The notes beneath the pieces were generated by a model. That model was not told where the DNA came from, made no database searches, and saw only the letters and a program-made list of their open reading frames with translations. From assembly GCA_035578175.1 (NCBI GenBank), contig JAQMRL010000001.1:372303720-372367719 (forward strand): a stretch of 64,000 bases of DNA, in the 5' to 3' direction. The translations under genes and the position numbers were made by a program. This DNA comes from Catonia carolina (Eukaryota; Arthropoda; Insecta; Hemiptera; Achilidae). Below are positions 47,350-63,700 of the stretch, piece by piece; the stretch's first letter is position 1, and each line of letters starts with the position of its first letter.

Positions 47350-50300
47350 ATTTACAGTTCTATAAAGTCATTCACTTACAAATATGATACATTACTGGCC
47401 AAAAATTAGGTTACAACAATCGAACAACTAGGAAAAATAAATAACTCTCTTTCGTTTAATTTTCTTTGTGTCGGTATCGAATGAACACTCGTGATTTTTT
47501 AAAAAATCGTGTTAACATTTAGCAGCAACAGAAACCAATTTTTAATTTCCTTAAGAACTCGAAAGACCTCTACAATGGGGTACTACATATTTCGTAAGTG
47601 ATATTTACCTAGAAACTATAAATCTCATTAAAAGGTACCTTCATATGTTCTGCCCTACCGTTAACTAGAAGTTGACATTGGGTGTGGACTTTATATTACA
47701 ATCACACTCGACGTGACGCCCAGAATCAGTACGGACCAATCAGAAAGCAGCATATCCTGTCGAATGACGTAACGCTCAAGACACTTTGTCATTGGTTGAC
47801 ATCGGTGTGACGTAGTACAGTAATATAAACTCTCTGATTGGACAATATTAACCAATCAAAATGACGCAAATGAAGACATCTGATTGGTTAAAACTGGGCT
47901 TTCTTATTGGCCGAAAATACGAGACTCTGATTGGGCAATTATTACCTGAGCCTTTGACGTCACATGCGCATCACACTCAACTTGGCCCGACTTACTCACG
48001 CAACCCTAATAGATCGTTTGTTGGATACCAGTTACATTTTGATACATATATTTTTGTTTCTGCTAAACACAATAACAGCGTAAGTCAAAAATGATTTGTC
48101 AAGTAACCTCTTGTCAAGTCTATTTTTCGTTGATTTATGATCTGTTAGTTAACGGGAAATTTAGAATCAGTATTTATATCTTCTACACAGGCAGTGTAAA
48201 ACTATAACCTTTAACACCTGATTCGTACAGATGAGATAAATAAAAAATAATTCGGTGACAGCATTCGCTTAATTGTCGTAGCGAAAGTATAGACAGAAAA
48301 ATTATGAACTTGATAGCTGTGATTTTATAGAGTTTTAGGCCTGTAATCAGTGTTTATGTAGGTAGCTTGTTCGAATATTGCAATATTAAAAGCATTATCA
48401 GATGCGACTTTTAACGTTCCGAAACCGAACAATTCATGCGTTCTCTTAAGCAAGGTAGGCTAATAAAATTACTTATTTTCAATCCAATTTGTCAGTAAAC
48501 TTAAATGCTGGCTGTTTAAATTGTTGTGCATTGAAAGTTGTATTTTAGGTAAGCAGCGGACAAGGTGGTTTGAACCTCTAAAATCTTTTCTGAGTGAGAT
48601 GAGTTGAGTTGGTTTACATGGTCTTCTTACAGCGTTTATAATTATACTTATGAGAATGCCAGTCATTCGGAAAATCATGTACTTTCGACTCTACGAATGA
48701 CACCTGTATTTCATTATCAACAGGGTTTGATTGTAAAATGAAATTCATGAATCTCAGATGAGATAACTCTGACTAGTGTCATTTATACCTCTACCTCTTC
48801 TGTTCTTACGTGCTTTAGTCATATAATTGGCTGACCCTGTGATAAAAATGAATACATATTTACGGTCAGGAACTAGAAAATTACGTGCAAAAAATGTTTA
48901 ACACTCTACCTTTTCATTAAGGCCACAATAAATTTCATCCATCTTAAAATACAGGAACTGATGAAATAAGAGTAAAGCCAGAAAACCTTTTTCGAAATTA
49001 CATCGGCCATTAGATCATCATTTTGTTAGACCGTTGATTATGATATTTCAACTTATGCTCGTTGGTAGAGCAAAATAAGTTTCTTGTTATAAAACGGATT
49101 AATGTGATATATTTTCTTACCCGGTAGGATATTGACTTTGTTTCGTCTCAAGATATTTTGAATTAGATTTATCAGTTGCCTTCTACGTACCGTAATAATC
49201 ATTTACAGTTCTATAAAGTCATTCACTTACAAATATGATACATTACTGGCCAAAAATTAGGTTACAACAATCGAACAACTAGGAAAAATAAATAACTCTC
49301 TTTCGTTTAATTTTCTTTGTGTCGGTATCGAATGAACACTCGTGATTTTTTAAAAAATCGTGTTAACATTTAGCAGCAACAGAAACCAATTTTTAATTTC
49401 CTTAAGAACTCGAAAGACCTCTACAATGGGGTACTACATATTTCGTAAGTGATATTTACCTAGAAACTATAAATCTCATTAAAAGGTACCTTCATATGTT
49501 CTGCCCTACCGTTAACTAGAAGTTGACATTGGGTGTGGACTTTATATTACAATCACACTCGACGTGACGCCCAGAATCAGTACGGACCAATCAGAAAGCA
49601 GCATATCCTGTCGAATGACGTAACGCTCAAGACACTTTGTCATTGGTTGACATCGGTGTGACGTAGTACAGTAATATAAACTCTCTGATTGGACAATATT
49701 AACCAATCAAAATGACGCAAATGAAGACATCTGATTGGTTAAAACTGGGCTTTCTTATTGGCCGAAAATACGAGACTCTGATTGGGCAATTATTACCTGA
49801 GCCTTTGACGTCACATGCGCATCACACTCAACTTGGCCCGACTTACTCACGCAACCCTAATAGATCGTTTGTTGGATACCAGTTACATTTTGATACATAT
49901 ATTTTTGTTTCTGCTAAACACAATAACAGCGTAAGTCAAAAATGATTTGTCAAGTAACCTCTTGTCAAGTCTATTTTTCGTTGATTTATGATCTGTTAGT
50001 TAACGGGAAATTTAGAATCAGTATTTATATCTTCTACACAGGCAGTGTAAAACTATAACCTTTAACACCTGATTCGTACAGATGAGATAAATAAAAAATA
50101 ATTCGGCGACAGCATTCGCTTAATTGTCGTAGCGAAAGTATAGACAGAAAAATTATGAACTTGATAGCTGTGATTTTATAGAGTTTTAGGCCTGTAATCA
50201 GTGTTTATGTAGGTAGCTTGTTCGAATATTGCAATATTAAAAGCATTATCAGATGCGACTTTTAACGTTCCGAAACCGAACAATTCATGCGTTCTCTTAA

Positions 50301-53300
50301 GCAAGGTAGGCTAATAAAATTACTTATTTTCAATCCAATTTGTCAGTAAACTTAAATGCTGGCTGTTTAAATTATTGTGCATTGAAAGTTGTATTTTAGG
50401 TAAGCAGCGGACAAGGTGGTTTGAACCTCTAAAATCTTTTCTGAGTGAGATGAGTTGAGTTGGTTTACATGGTCTTCTTACAGCGTTTATAATTATACTT
50501 ATGAGAATGCCAGTCATTCGGAAAATCATGTACTTTCGACTCTACGAATGACACCTGTATTTCATTATCAACAGGGTTTGATTGTAAAATGAAATTCATG
50601 AATCTCAGATGAGATAACTCTGACTAGTGTCATTTATACCTCTACCTCTTCTGTTCTTACGTGCTTGAGTCATATAATTGGCTGACCCTGTGATAAAAAT
50701 GAATACATATTTACGGTCAGGAACTAGAAAATTACGTGCAAAAAATGTTTAACACTCTACCTTTTCATTAAGGCCACAATAAATTTCATCCATCTTAAAA
50801 TACAGGAACTGATGAAATAAGAGTAAAGCCAGAAAACCTTTTTCGAAATTACATCGGCCATTAGATCATCATTTTGTTAGACCGTTGATTATGATATTTC
50901 AACTTATGCTCGTTGGTAGAGCAAAATAAGTTTCTTGTTATAAAACGGATTAATGTGATATATTTTCTTACCCGGTAGGATATTGACTTTGTTTCGTCTC
51001 AAGATATTTTGAATTAGATTTATCAGTTGCCTTCTACGTACCGTAATAATCATTTACAGTTCTATAAAGTCATTCACTTACAAATATGATACATTACTGG
51101 CCAAAAATTAGGTTACAACAATCGAACAACTAGGAAAAATAAATAACTCTCTTTCGTTTAATTTTCTTTGTGTCGGTATCGAATGAACACTCGTGATTTT
51201 TTAAAAAATCGTGTTAACATTTAGCAGCAACAGAAACCAATTTTTAATTTCCTTAAGAACTCGAAAGACCTCTACAATGGGGTACTACATATTTCGTAAG
51301 TGATATTTACCTAGAAACTATAAATCTCATTAAAAGGTACCTTCATATGTTCTGCCCTACCGTTAACTAGAAGTTGACATTGGGTGTGGACTTTATATTA
51401 CAATCACACTCGACGTGACGCCCAGAATCAGTACGGACCAATCAGAAAGCAGCATATCCTGTCGAATGACGTAACGCTCAAGACACTTTGTCATTGGTTG
51501 ACATCGGTGTGACGTAGTACAGTAATATAAACTCTCTGATTGGACAATATTAACCAATCAAAATGACGCAAATGAAGACATCTGATTGGTTAAAACTGGG
51601 CTTTCTTATTGGCCGAAAATACGAGACTCTGATTGGGCAATTATTACCTGAGCCTTTGACGTCACATGCGCATCACACTCAACTTGGCCCGACTTACTCA
51701 CGCAACCCTAATAGATCGTTTGTTGGATACCAGTTACATTTTGATACATATATTTTTGTTTCTGCTAAACACAATAACAGCGTAAGTCAAAAATGATTTG
51801 TCAAGTAACCTCTTGTCAAGTCTATTTTTCGTTGATTTATGATCTGTTAGTTAACGGGAAATTTAGAATCAGTATTTATATCTTCTACACAGGCAGTGTA
51901 AAACTATAACCTTTAACACCTGATTCGTACAGATGAGATAAATAAAAAATAATTCGGCGACAGCATTCGCTTAATTGTCGTAGCGAAAGTATAGACAGAA
52001 AAATTATGAACTTGATAGCTGTGATTTTATAGAGTTTTAGGCCTGTAATCAGTGTTTATGTAGGTAGCTTGTTCGAATATTGCAATATTAAAAGCATTAT
52101 CAGATGCGACTTTTAACGTTCCGAAACCGAACAATTCATGCGTTCTCTTAAGCAAGGTAGGCTAATAAAATTACTTATTTTCAATCCAATTTGTCAGTAA
52201 ACTTAAATGCTGGCTGTTTAAATTGTTGTGCATTGAAAGTTGTATTTTAGGTAAGCAGCGGACAAGGTGGTTTGAACCTCTAAAATCTTTTCTGAGTGAG
52301 ATGAGTTGAGTTGGTTTACATGGTCTTCTTACAGCGTTTATAATTATACTTATGAGAATGCCAGTCATTCGGAAAATCATGTACTTTCGACTCTACGAAT
52401 GACAGCTGTATTTCATTATCAACAGGGTTTGATTGTAAAATGAAATTCATGAATCTCAGATGAGATAACTCTGACTAGTGTCATTTATACCTCTACCTCT
52501 TCTGTTCTTACGTGCTTTAGTCATATAATTGGCTGACCCTGTGATAAAAATGAATACATATTTACGGTCAGGAACTAGAAAATTACGTGCAAAAAATGTT
52601 TAACACTCTACCTTTTCATTAAGGCCACAATAAATTTCATCCATCTTAAAATACAGGAACTGATGAAATAAGAGTAAAGCCAGAAAACCTTTTTCGAAAT
52701 TACATCGGCCATTAGATCATCATTTTGTTAGACCGTTGATTATGATATTTCAACTTATGCTCGTTGGTAGAGCAAAATAAGTTTCTTGTTATAAAACGGA
52801 TTAATGTGATATATTTTCTTACCCGGTAGGATATTGACTTTGTTTCGTCTCAAGATATTTTGAATTAGATTTATCAGTTGCCTTCTACGTACCGTAATAA
52901 TCATTTACAGTTCTATAAAGTCATTCACTTACAAATATGATACATTACTGGCCAAAAATTAGGTTACAACAATCGAACAACTAGGAAAAATAAATAACTC
53001 TCTTTCGTTTAATTTTCTTTGTGTCGGTATCGAATGAACACTCGTGATTTTTTAAAAAATCGTGTTAACATTTAGCAGCAACAGAAACCAATTTTTAATT
53101 TCCTTAAGAACTCGAAAGACCTCTACAATGGGGTACTACATATTTCGTAAGTGATATTTACCTAGAAACTATAAATCTCATTAAAAGGTACCTTCATATG
53201 TTCTGCCCTACCGTTAACTAGAAGTTGACATTGGGTGTGAACTTTATATTACAATCACACTCGACGTGACGCCCAGAATCAGTACGGACCAATCAGAAAG

Positions 53301-54753
53301 CAGCATATCCTGTCGAATGACGTAACGCTCAAGACACTTTGTCATTGGTTGACATCGGTGAGACGTAGTACAGTAATATAAACTCTCTGATTGGACAATA
53401 TTAACCAATCAAAATGACGCAAATGAAGACATCTGATTGGTTAAAACTGGGCTTTCTTATTGGCCGAAAATACGAGACTCTGATTGGGCAATTATTACCT
53501 GAGCCTTTGACGTCACATGCGCATCACACTCAACTTGGCCCGACTTACTCACGCAACCCTAATAGATCGTTTGTTGGATACCAGTTACATTTTGATACAT
53601 ATATTTTTGTTTCTGCTAAACACAATAACAGCGTAAGTCAAAAATGATTTGTCAAGTAACCTCTTGTCAAGTCTATTTTTCGTTGATTTATGATCTGTTA
53701 GTTAACGGGAAATTTAGAATCAGTATTTATATCTTCTACACAGGCAGTGTAAAACTATAACCTTTAACACCTGATTCGTACAGATGAGATAAATAAAAAA
53801 TAATTCGGCGACAGCATTCGCTTAATTGTCGTAGCGAAAGTATAGACAGAAAAATTATGAACTTGATAGCTGTGATTTTATAGAGTTTTAGGCCTGTAAT
53901 CAGTGTTTATGTAGGTAGCTTGTTCGAATATTGCAATATTAAAAGCATTATCAGATGCGACTTTTAACGTTCCGAAACCGAACAATTCATGCGTTCTCTT
54001 AAGCAAGGTAGGCTAATAAAATTACTTATTTTCAATCCAATTTGTCAGTAAACTTAAATGCTGGCTGTTTAAATTGTTGTGCATTGAAAGTTGTTTTTTA
54101 GGTAAGCAGCGGACAAGGTGGTTTGAACCTCTAAAATCTTTTCTGAGTGAGATGAGTTGAGTTGGTTTACATGGTCTTCTTACAGCGTTTATAATTATAC
54201 TTATGAGAATGCCAGTCATTCGGAAAATCATGTACTTTCGACTCTACGAATGACACCTGTATTTCATTATCAACAGGGTTTGATTGTAAAATGAAATTCA
54301 TGAATCTCAGATGAGATAACTCTGACTAGTGTCATTTATACCTCTACCTCTTCTGTTCTTACGTGCTTTAGTCATATAATTGGCTGACCCTGTGATAAAA
54401 ATGAATACATATTTACGGTCAGGAACTAGAAAATTACGTGCAAAAAATGTTTAACACTCTACCTTTTCATTAAGGCCACAATAAATTTCATCCATCTTAA
54501 AATACAGGAACTGATGAAATAAGAGTAAAGCCAGAAAACCTTTTTCGAAATTACATCGGCCATTAGATCATCATTTTGTTAGACCGTTGATTATGATATT
54601 TCAACTTATGCTCGTTGGTAGAGCAAAATAAGTTTCTTGTTATAAAACGGATTAATGTGATATATTTTCTTACCCGGTAGGATATTGACTTTGTTTCGTC
54701 TCAAGATATTTTGAATTAGATTTATCAGTTGCCTTCTACGTACCGTAATAATC
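47350..54753. repeat. Satellite units M17-M20
   Basis: All four have C at the 22131-equivalent site. M20 has A for G at 53240 (shared with M22). Private changes include a T for C in M17 near 48256 and an A for G in M18 near 50374. Confidence 0.9.
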
Positions 54754-57700
54754 ATTTACAGTTCTATAAAGTCATTCACTTACAAATATGATACATTACT
54801 GGCCAAAAATTAGGTTACAACAATCGAACAACTAGGAAAAATAAATAACTCTCTTTCGTTTAATTTTCTTTGTGTCGGTATCGAATGAACACTCGTGATT
54901 TTTTAAAAAATCGTGTTAACATTTAGCAGCAACAGAAACCAATTTTTAATTTCCTTAAGAACTCGAAAGACCTCTACAATGGGGTACTACATATTTCGTA
55001 AGTGATATTTACCTAGAAACTATAAATCTCATTAAAAGGTACCTTCATATGTTCTGCCCTACCGTTAACTAGAAGTTGACATTGGGTGTGGACTTTATAT
55101 TACAATCACACTCGACGTGACGCCCAGAATCAGTACGGACCAATCAGAAAGCAGCATATCCTGTCGAATGACGTAACGCTCAAGACACTTTGTCATTGGT
55201 TGACATCGGTGTGACGTAGTACAGTAATATAAACTCTCTGATTGGACAATATTAACCAATCAAAATGACGCAAATGATGACATCTGATTGGTTAAAACTG
55301 GGCTTTCTTATTGGCCGAAAATACGAGACTCTGATTGGGCAATTATTACCTGAGCCTTTGACGTCACATGCGCATCACACTCAACTTGGCCCGACTTACT
55401 CACGCAACCCTAATAGATCGTTTGTTGGATACCAGTTACATTTTGATAGATATATTTTTGTTTCTGCTAAACACAATAACAGCGTAAGTCAAAAATGATT
55501 TGTCAAGTAACCTCTTGTCAAGTCTATTTTTCGTTGATTTATGATCTGTTAGTTAACGGGAAATTTAGAATCAGTATTTATATCTTCTACACAGGCAGTG
55601 TAAAACTATAACCTTTAACACCTGATTCGTACAGATGAGATAAATAAAAAATAATTCGGCGACAGCATTCGCTTAATTGTCGTAGCGAAAGTATAGACAG
55701 AAAAATTATGAACTTGATAGCTGTGATTTTATAGAGTTTTAGGCCTGTAATCAGTGTTTATGTAGGTAGCTTGTTCGAATATTGCAATATTAAAAGCATT
55801 ATCAGATGCGACTTTTAACGTTCCGAAACCGAACAATTCATGCGTTCTCTTAAGCAAGGTAGGCTAATAAAATTACTTATTTTCAATCCAATTTGTCAGT
55901 AAACTTAAATGCTGGCTGTTTAAATTGTTGTGCATTGAAAGTTGTATTTTAGGTAAGCAGCGGACAAGGTGGTTTGAACCTCTAAAATCTTTTCTGAGTG
56001 AGATGAGTTGAGTTGGTTTACATGGTCTTCTTACAGCGTTTATAATTATACTTATGAGAATGCCAGTCATTCGGAAAATCATGTACTTTCGACTCTACGA
56101 ATGACACCTGTATTTCATTATCAACAGGGTTTGATTGTAAAATGAAATTCATGAATCTCAGATGAGATAACTCTGACTAGTGTCATTTATACCTCTACCT
56201 CTTCTGTTCTTACGTGCTTTAGTCATATAATTGGCTGACCCTGTGATAAAAATGAATACATATTTACGGTCAGGAACTAGAAAATTACGTGCAAAAAATG
56301 TTTAACACTCTACCTTTTCATTAAGGCCACAATAAATTTCATCCATCTTAAAATACAGGAACTGATGAAATAAGAGTAAAGCCAGAAAACCTTTTTCGAA
56401 ATTACATCGGCCATTAGATCATCATTTTGTTAGACCGTTGATTATGATATTTCAACTTATGCTCGTTGGTAGAGCAAAATAAGTTTCTTGTTATAAAACG
56501 GATTAATGTGATATATTTTCTTACCCGGTAGGATATTGACTTTGTTTCGTCTCAAGATATTTTGAATTAGATTTATCAGTTGCCTTCTACGTACCGTAAT
56601 AATCATTTACAGTTCTATAAAGTCATTCACTTACAAATATGATACATTACTGGCCAAAAATTAGGTTACAACAATCGAACAACTAGGAAAAATAAATAAC
56701 TCTCTTTCGTTTAATTTTCTTTGTGTCGGTATCGAATGAACACTCGTGATTTTTTAAAAAATCGTGTTAACATTTAGCAGCAACAGAAACCAATTTTTAA
56801 TTTCCTTAAGAACTCGAAAGACCTCTACAATGGGGTACTACATATTTCGTAAGTGATATTTACCTAGAAACTATAAATCTCATTAAAAGGTACCTTCATA
56901 TGTTCTGCCCTACCGTTAACTAGAAGTTGACATTGGGTGTGAACTTTATATTACAATCACACTCGACGTGACGCCCAGAATCAGTACGGACCAATCAGAA
57001 AGCAGCATATCCTGTCGAATGACGTAACGCTCAAGACACTTTGTCATTGGTTGACATCGGTGTGACGTAGTACAGTAATATAAACTCTCTGATTGGACAA
57101 TATTAACCAATCAAAATGACGCAAATGAAGACATCTGATTGGTTAAAACTGGGCTTTCTTATTGGCCGAAAATACGAGACTCTGATTGGGCAATTATTAC
57201 CTGAGCCTTTGACGTCACATGCGCATCACACTCAACTTGGCCCGACTTACTCACGCAACCCTAATAGATCGTTTGTTGGATACCAGTTACATTTTGATAC
57301 ATATATTTTTGTTTCTGCTAAACACAATAACAGCGTAAGTCAAAAATGATTTGTCAAGTAACCTCTTGTCAAGTCTATTTTTCGTTGATTTATGATCTGT
57401 TAGTTAACGGGAAATTTAGAATCAGTATTTATATCTTCTACACAGGCAGTGTAAAACTATAACCTTTAACACCTGATTCGTACAGATGAGATAAATAAAA
57501 AATAATTCGGCGACAGCATTCGCTTAATTGTCGTAGCGAAAGTATAGACAGAAAAATTATGAACTTGATAGCTGTGATTTTATAGAGTTTTAGGCCTGTA
57601 ATCAGTGTTTATGTAGGTAGCTTGTTCGAATATTGCAATATTAAAAGCATTATCAGATGCGACTTTTAACGTTCCGAAACCGAACAATTCATGCGTTCTC

Positions 57701-60700
57701 TTAAGCAAGGTAGGCTAATAAAATTACTTATTTTCAATCCAATTTGTCAGTAAACTTAAATGCTGGCTGTTTAAATTGTTGTGCATTGAAAGTTGTATTT
57801 TAGGTAAGCAGCGGACAAGGTGGTTTGAACCTCTAAAATCTTTTCTGAGTGAGATGAGTTGAGTTGGTTTACATGGTCTTCTTACAGCGTTTATAATTAT
57901 ACTTATGAGAATGCCAGTCATTCGGAAAATCATGTACTTTCGACTCTACGAATGACACCTGTATTTCATTATCAACAGGGTTTGATTGTAAAATGAAATT
58001 CATGAATCTCAGATGAGATAACTCTGACTAGTGTCATTTATACCTCTACCTCTTCTGTTCTTACGTGCTTTAGTCATATAATTGGCTGACCCTGTGATAA
58101 AAATGAATACATATTTACGGTCAGGAACTAGAAAATTACGTGCAAAAAATGTTTAACACTCTACCTTTTCATTAAGGCCACAATAAATTTCATCCATCTT
58201 AAAATACAGGAACTGATGAAATAAGAGTAAAGCCAGAAAACCTTTTTCGAAATTACATCGGCCATTAGATCATCATTTTGTTAGACCGTTGATTATGATA
58301 TTTCAACTTATGCTCGTTGGTAGAGCAAAATAAGTTTCTTGTTATAAAACGGATTAATGTGATATATTTTCTTACCCGGTAGGATATTGACTTTGTTTCG
58401 TTGCAAGATATTTTGAATTAGATTTATCAGTTGCCTTCTACGTACCGTAATAATCATTTACAGTTCTATAAAGTCATTCACTTACAAATATGATACATTA
58501 CTGGCCAAAAATTAGGTTACAACAATCGAACAACTAGGAAAAATAAATAACTCTCTTTCGTTTAATTTTCTTTGTGTCGGTATCGAATGAACACTCGTGA
58601 TTTTTTAAAAAATCGTGTTAACATTTAGCAGCAACAGAAACCAATTTTTAATTTCCTTAAGAACTCGAAAGACCTCTACAATGGGGTACTACATATTTCG
58701 TAAGTGATATTTACCTAGAAACTATAAATCTCATTAAGAGGTACCTTCATATGTTCTGCCCTACCGTTAACTAGAAGTTGACATTGGGTGTGGACTTTAT
58801 ATTACAATCACACTCGACGTGACGCCCAGAATCAGTACGGACCAATCAGAAAGCAGCATATCCTGTCGAATGACGTAACGCTCAAGACACTTTGTCATTG
58901 GTTGACATCGGTGTGACGTAGTACAGTAATATAAACTCTCTGATTGGACAATATTAACCAATCAAAATGACGCAAATGAAGACATCTGATTGGTTAAAAC
59001 TGGGCTTTCTTATTGGCCGAAAATACGAGACTCTGATTGGGCAATTATTACCTGAGCCTTTGACGTCACATGCGCATCACACTCAACTTGGCCCGACTTA
59101 CTCACGCAACCCTAATAGATCGTTTGTTGGATACCAGTTACATTTTGATACATATATTTTTGTTTCTGCTAAACACAATAACAGCGTAAGTCAAAAATGA
59201 TTTGTCAAGTAACCTCTTGTCAAGTCTATTTTTCGTTGATTTATGATCTGTTAGTTAACGGGAAATTTAGAATCAGTATTTATATCTTCTACACAGGCAG
59301 TGTAAAACTATAACCTTTAACACCTGATTCGTACAGATGAGATAAATAAAAAATAATTCGGCGACAGCATTCGCTTAATTGTCGTAGCGAAAGTATAGAC
59401 AGAAAAATTATGAACTTGATAGCTGTGATTTTATAGAGTTTTAGGCCTGTAATCAGTGTTTATGTAGGTAGCTTGTTCGAATATTGCAATATTAAAAGCA
59501 TTATCAGATGCGACTTTTAACGTTCCGAAACCGAACAATTCATGCGTTCTCTTAAGCAAGGTAGGCTAATAAAATTACTTATTTTCAATCCAATTTGTCA
59601 GTAAACTTAAATGCTGGCTGTTTAAATTGTTGTGCATTGAAAGTTGTATTTTAGGTAAGCAGCGGACAAGGTGGTTTGAACCTCTAAAATCTTTTCTGAG
59701 TGAGATGAGTTGAGTTGGTTTACATGGTCTTCTTACAGCGTTTATAATTATACTTATGAGAATGCCAGTCATTCGGAAAATCATGTACTTTCGACTCTAC
59801 GAATGACACCTGTATTTCATTATCAACAGGGTTTGATTGTAAAATGAAATTCATGAATCTCAGATGAGATAACTCTGACTAGTGTCATTTATACCTCTAC
59901 CTCTTCTGTTCTTACGTGCTTTAGTCATATAATTGGCTGACCCTGTGATAAAAATGAATACATATTTACGGTCAGGAACTAGAAAATTACGTGCAAAAAA
60001 TGTTTAACACTCTACCTTTTCATTAAGGCCACAATAAATTTCATCCATCTTAAAATACAGGAACTGATGAAATAAGAGTAAAGCCAGAAAACCTTTTTCG
60101 AAATTACATCGGCCATTAGATCATCATTTTGTTAGACCGTTGATTATGATATTTCAACTTATGCTCGTTGGTAGAGCAAAATAAGTTTCTTGTTATAAAA
60201 CGGATTAATGTGATATATTTTCTTACCCGGTAGGATATTGACTTTGTTTCGTCTCAAGATATTTTGAATTAGATTTATCAGTTGCCTTCTACGTACCGTA
60301 ATAATCATTTACAGTTCTATAAAGTCATTCACTTACAAATATGATACATTACTGGCCAAAAATTAGGTTACAACAATCGAACAACTAGGAAAAATAAATA
60401 ACTCTCTTTCGTTTAATTTTCTTTGTGTCGGTATCGAATGAACACTCGTGATTTTTTAAAAAATCGTGTTAACATTTAGCAGCAACAGAAACCAATTTTT
60501 AATTTCCTTAAGAACTCGAAAGACCTCTACAATGGGGTACTACATATTTCGTAAGTGATATTTACCTAGAAACTATAAATCTCATTAAAAGGTACCTTCA
60601 TATGTTCTGCCCTACCGTTAACTAGAAGTTGACATTGGGTGTGGACTTTATATTACAATCACACTCGACGTGACGCCCAGAATCAGTACGGACCAATCAG

Positions 60701-63700
60701 AAAGCAGCATATCCTGTCGAATGACGTAACGCTCAAGACACTTTGTCATTGGTTGACATCGGTGTGACGTAGTACAGTAATATAAACTCTCTGATTGGAC
60801 AATATTAACCAATCAAAATGACGCAAATGATGACATCTGATTGGTTAAAACTGGGCTTTCTTATTGGCCGAAAATACGAGACTCTGATTGGGCAATTATT
60901 ACCTGAGCCTTTGACGTCACATGCGCATCACACTCAACTTGGCCCGACTTACTCACGCAACCCTAATAGATCGTTTGTTGGATACCAGTTACATTTTGAT
61001 AGATATATTTTTGTTTCTGCTAAACACAATAACAGCGTAAGTCAAAAATGATTTGTCAAGTAACCTCTTGTCAAGTCTATTTTTCGTTGATTTATGATCT
61101 GTTAGTTAACGGGAAATTTAGAATCAGTATTTATATCTTCTACACAGGCAGTGTAAAACTATAACCTTTAACACCTGATTCGTACAGATGAGATAAATAA
61201 AAAATAATTCGGCGACAGCATTCGCTTAATTGTCGTAGCGAAAGTATAGACAGAAAAATTATGAACTTGATAGCTGTGATTTTATAGAGTTTTAGGCCTG
61301 TAATCAGTGTTTATGTAGGTAGCTTGTTCGAATATTGCAATATTAAAAGCATTATCAGATGCGACTTTTAACGTTCCGAAACCGAACAATTCATGCGTTC
61401 TCTTAAGCAAGGTAGGCTAATAAAATTACTTATTTTCAATCCAATTTGTCAGTAAACTTAAATGCTGGCTGTTTAAATTGTTGTGCATTGAAAGTTGTAT
61501 TTTAGGTAAGCAGCGGACAAGGTGGTTTGAACCTCTAAAATCTTTTCTGAGTGAGATGAGTTGAGTTGGTTTACATGGTCTTCTTACAGCGTTTATAATT
61601 ATACTTATGAGAATGCCAGTCATTCGGAAAATCATGTACTTTCGACTCTACGAATGACACCTGTATTTCATTATCAACAGGGTTTGATTGTAAAATGAAA
61701 TTCATGAATCTCAGATGAGATAACTCTGACTAGTGTCATTTATACCTCTACCTCTTCTGTTCTTACGTGCTTTAGTCATATAATTGGCTGACCCTGTGAT
61801 AAAAATGAATACATATTTACGGTCAGGAACTAGAAAATTACGTGCAAAAAATGTTTAACACTCTACCTTTTCATTAAGGCCACAATAAATTTCATCCATC
61901 TTAAAATACAGGAACTGATGAAATAAGAGTAAAGCCAGAAAACCTTTTTCGAAATTACATCGGCCATTAGATCATCATTTTGTTAGACCGTTGATTATGA
62001 TATTTCAACTTATGCTCGTTGGTAGAGCAAAATAAGTTTCTTGTTATAAAACGGATTAATGTGATATATTTTCTTACCCGGTAGGATATTGACTTTGTTT
62101 CGTCTCAAGATATTTTGAATTAGATTTATCAGTTGCCTTCTACGTACCGTAATAATCATTTACAGTTCTATAAAGTCATTCACTTACAAATATGATACAT
62201 TACTGGCCAAAAATTAGGTTACAACAATCGAACAACTAGGAAAAATAAATAACTCTCTTTCGTTTAATTTTCTTTGTGTCGGTATCGAATGAACACTCGT
62301 GATTTTTTAAAAAATCGTGTTAACATTTAGCAGCAACAGAAACCAATTTTTAATTTCCTTAAGAACTCGAAAGACCTCTACAATGGGGTACTACATATTT
62401 CGTAAGTGATATTTACCTAGAAACTATAAATCTCATTAAAAGGTACCTTCATATGTTCTGCCCTACCGTTAACTAGAAGTTGACATTGGGTGTGGACTTT
62501 ATATTACAATCACACTCGACGTGACGCCCAGAATCAGTACGGACCAATCAGAAAGCAGCATATCCTGTCGAATGACGTAACGCTCAAGACACTTTGTCAT
62601 TGGTTGACATCGGTGTGACGTAGTACAGTAATATAAACTCTCTGATTGGACAATATTAACCAATCAAAATGACGCAAATGATGACATCTGATTGGTTAAA
62701 ACTGGGCTTTCTTATTGGCCGAAAATACGAGACTCTGATTGGGCAATTATTACCTGAGCCTTTGACGTCACATGCGCATCACACTCAACTTGGCCCGACT
62801 TACTCACGCAACCCTAATAGATCGTTTGTTGGATACCAGTTACATTTTGATACATATATTTTTGTTTCTGCTAAACACAATAACAGCGTAAGTCAAAAAT
62901 GATTTGTCAAGTAACCTCTTGTCAAGTCTATTTTTCGTTGATTTATGATCTGTTAGTTAACGGGAAATTTAGAATCAGTATTTATATCTTCTACACAGGC
63001 AGTGTAAAACTATAACCTTTAACACCTGATTCGTACAGATGAGATAAATAAAAAATAATTCGGCGACAGCATTCGCTTAATTGTCGTAGCGAAAGTATAG
63101 ACAGAAAAATTATGAACTTGATAGCTGTGATTTTATAGAGTTTTAGGCCTGTAATCAGTGTTTATGTAGGTAGCTTGTTCGAATATTGCAATATTAAAAG
63201 CATTATCAGATGCGACTTTTAACGTTCCGAAACCGAACAATTCATGCGTTCTCTTAAGCAAGGTAGGCTAATAAAATTACTTATTTTCAATCCAATTTGT
63301 CAGTAAACTTAAATGCTGGCTGTTTAAATTGTTGTGCATTGAAAGTTGTATTTTAGGTAAGCAGCGGACAAGGTGGTTTGAACCTCTAAAATCTTTTCTG
63401 AGTGAGATGAGTTGAGTTGGTTTACATGGTCTTCTTACAGCGTTTATAATTATACTTATGAGAATGCCAGTCATTCGGAAAATCATGTACTTTCGACTCT
63501 ACGAATGACACCTGTATTTCATTATCAACAGGGTTTGATTGTAAAATGAAATTCATGAATCTCAGATGAGATAACTCTGACTAGTGTCATTTATACCTCT
63601 ACCTCTTCTGTTCTTACGTGCTTTAGTCATATAATTGGCTGACCCTGTGATAAAAATGAATACATATTTACGGTCAGGAACTAGAAAATTACGTGCAAAA